Below, in pieces: positions 14,422 through 14,589 of a stretch of 14,589 bases of DNA (positions within the stretch are counted from its first letter, which is position 1; each line of letters starts with the position of its first letter). The notes below the pieces were generated by a model. It did not search any database. It was not told where the DNA came from and was given only the letters and a program-made list of their open reading frames with translations. Position numbers and translations under genes: made by a program. Origin of the DNA: JBNKDD01 sp050288085. Its GTDB lineage: Bacteria > Chloroflexota > Anaerolineae > Aggregatilineales > UBA3940. The DNA is taken from NCBI GenBank assembly GCA_050288085.1, contig JBNKDD010000135.1, positions 1 through 14,589 on the forward strand, in the 5' to 3' direction.

Positions 14422-14440
14422 CCCCCGCAGATCAAGGGGG
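14422..14440 (-). promoter_or_regulatory. GC hairpin with T-run in the leader of the two-helix protein gene
   Basis: On the reverse strand CCCCC and GGGGG form a 5-bp stem around a 9-base loop, followed after five bases by TTTTT, and then by the GGAAGG ribosome site. It lies between the candidate promoter and the start codon, so it could act as a weak attenuator or a stabilising 5' hairpin. The stem is short and the T-run is not immediate. Confidence 0.3.
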
Positions 14441-14469
14441 AATTCTTAAGCTCAGGAAGCCATATGCTT

Positions 14470-14504
14470 ATTGTACTCTACTCAGGGAACAACACAAGTG
14501 TCAA
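14470..14504 (-). promoter_or_regulatory. Candidate promoter of the two-helix protein gene
   Basis: The reverse strand has a perfect -35 TTGACA (14499-14504) and, 18 bases on, TAGAGT (14475-14480, four of six). An overlapping reading pairs TTGTGT (14492-14497) with TACAAT (14470-14475, five of six) at 16 bases. Either gives a leader of roughly 75-85 bases. Which of the two is used cannot be told from sequence. Confidence 0.5.
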
Positions 14505-14550
14505 GAAAAATGGTGACCGTTCCAAAAACGGGGAAAACCTGGAGGAGAGG

Positions 14551-14589
14551 CACACCACCCCTTTTCCCCAGAGGGAATTAGGCAATGAG
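14551..14589. repeat. Possible palindromic repeat fragment at the window edge
   Basis: The last bases show CACCACCCC-TTTT-CCCC followed by GAGGGAATTAGGCAATGAG. This order of blocks (CACC, CCCC-TTTT, GGGAAT, GG-n-AAT, ATG) resembles the element at 9679-9725. The window ends before the right arm could be seen, so this is only a resemblance. Confidence 0.25.

Overview
The window looks like a chromosomal segment of a bacterium of the phylum Chloroflexota, probably class Anaerolineae. This is inference from gene style, not from a marker gene: a membrane segment followed by TPR repeats, a Hanks kinase with an HCD catalytic loop, a permease with an N-terminal carboxypeptidase-regulatory-like domain followed by a UspA gene, and a two-helix membrane protein with an Ala/Pro linker. 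I saw no rRNA, tRNA, CRISPR array, insertion sequence or phage gene. Coding density is high and base composition looks even.

Left part (1-5202). A gene cut by the window edge (membrane segment plus TPRs) runs rightward. Two divergent units follow, fired from a shared gap at 3016-3226. The leftward unit encodes an ADP-ribosylglycohydrolase and then the alpha subunit of a glutaconate-CoA-transferase/IpdAB-type enzyme. The rightward unit encodes a YugP-type membrane zinc protease, the beta subunit of the same enzyme class, and a hot-dog acyl-CoA thioesterase. The two subunits of one expected heteromer are thus second genes of opposite units, 1.9 kb apart. The beta subunit appears to lack the usual catalytic glutamate, which points to a hydrolase (IpdAB-like) rather than a transferase.

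Middle (5203-9782). A transmembrane Ser/Thr kinase points rightward and meets a leftward P2A calcium-type ATPase; a strong intrinsic terminator for the ATPase lies between them. The ATPase and the next permease operon diverge from a 390-base gap with good extended -10 motifs on both strands. On the permease side this gives a long leader with three hairpins, one of which can pair in two alternative ways.

Right part (9783-14589). A tight three-gene operon encodes the ArsB/NhaD/P-protein-type permease, a UspA protein and a YghO-like GNAT protein. It ends at a hairpin terminator shared with a convergent gene for an unrecognised two-helix membrane protein, which has its own promoter and a GC-rich leader hairpin. 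The last ~40 bases resemble the palindromic element at 9679-9725.

Most likely 'system' to test: the divergent ADP-ribosylhydrolase / split CoA-enzyme / thioesterase locus. Second: the structured leader plus permease-Usp-GNAT cassette. Both are hypotheses from sequence reading only.
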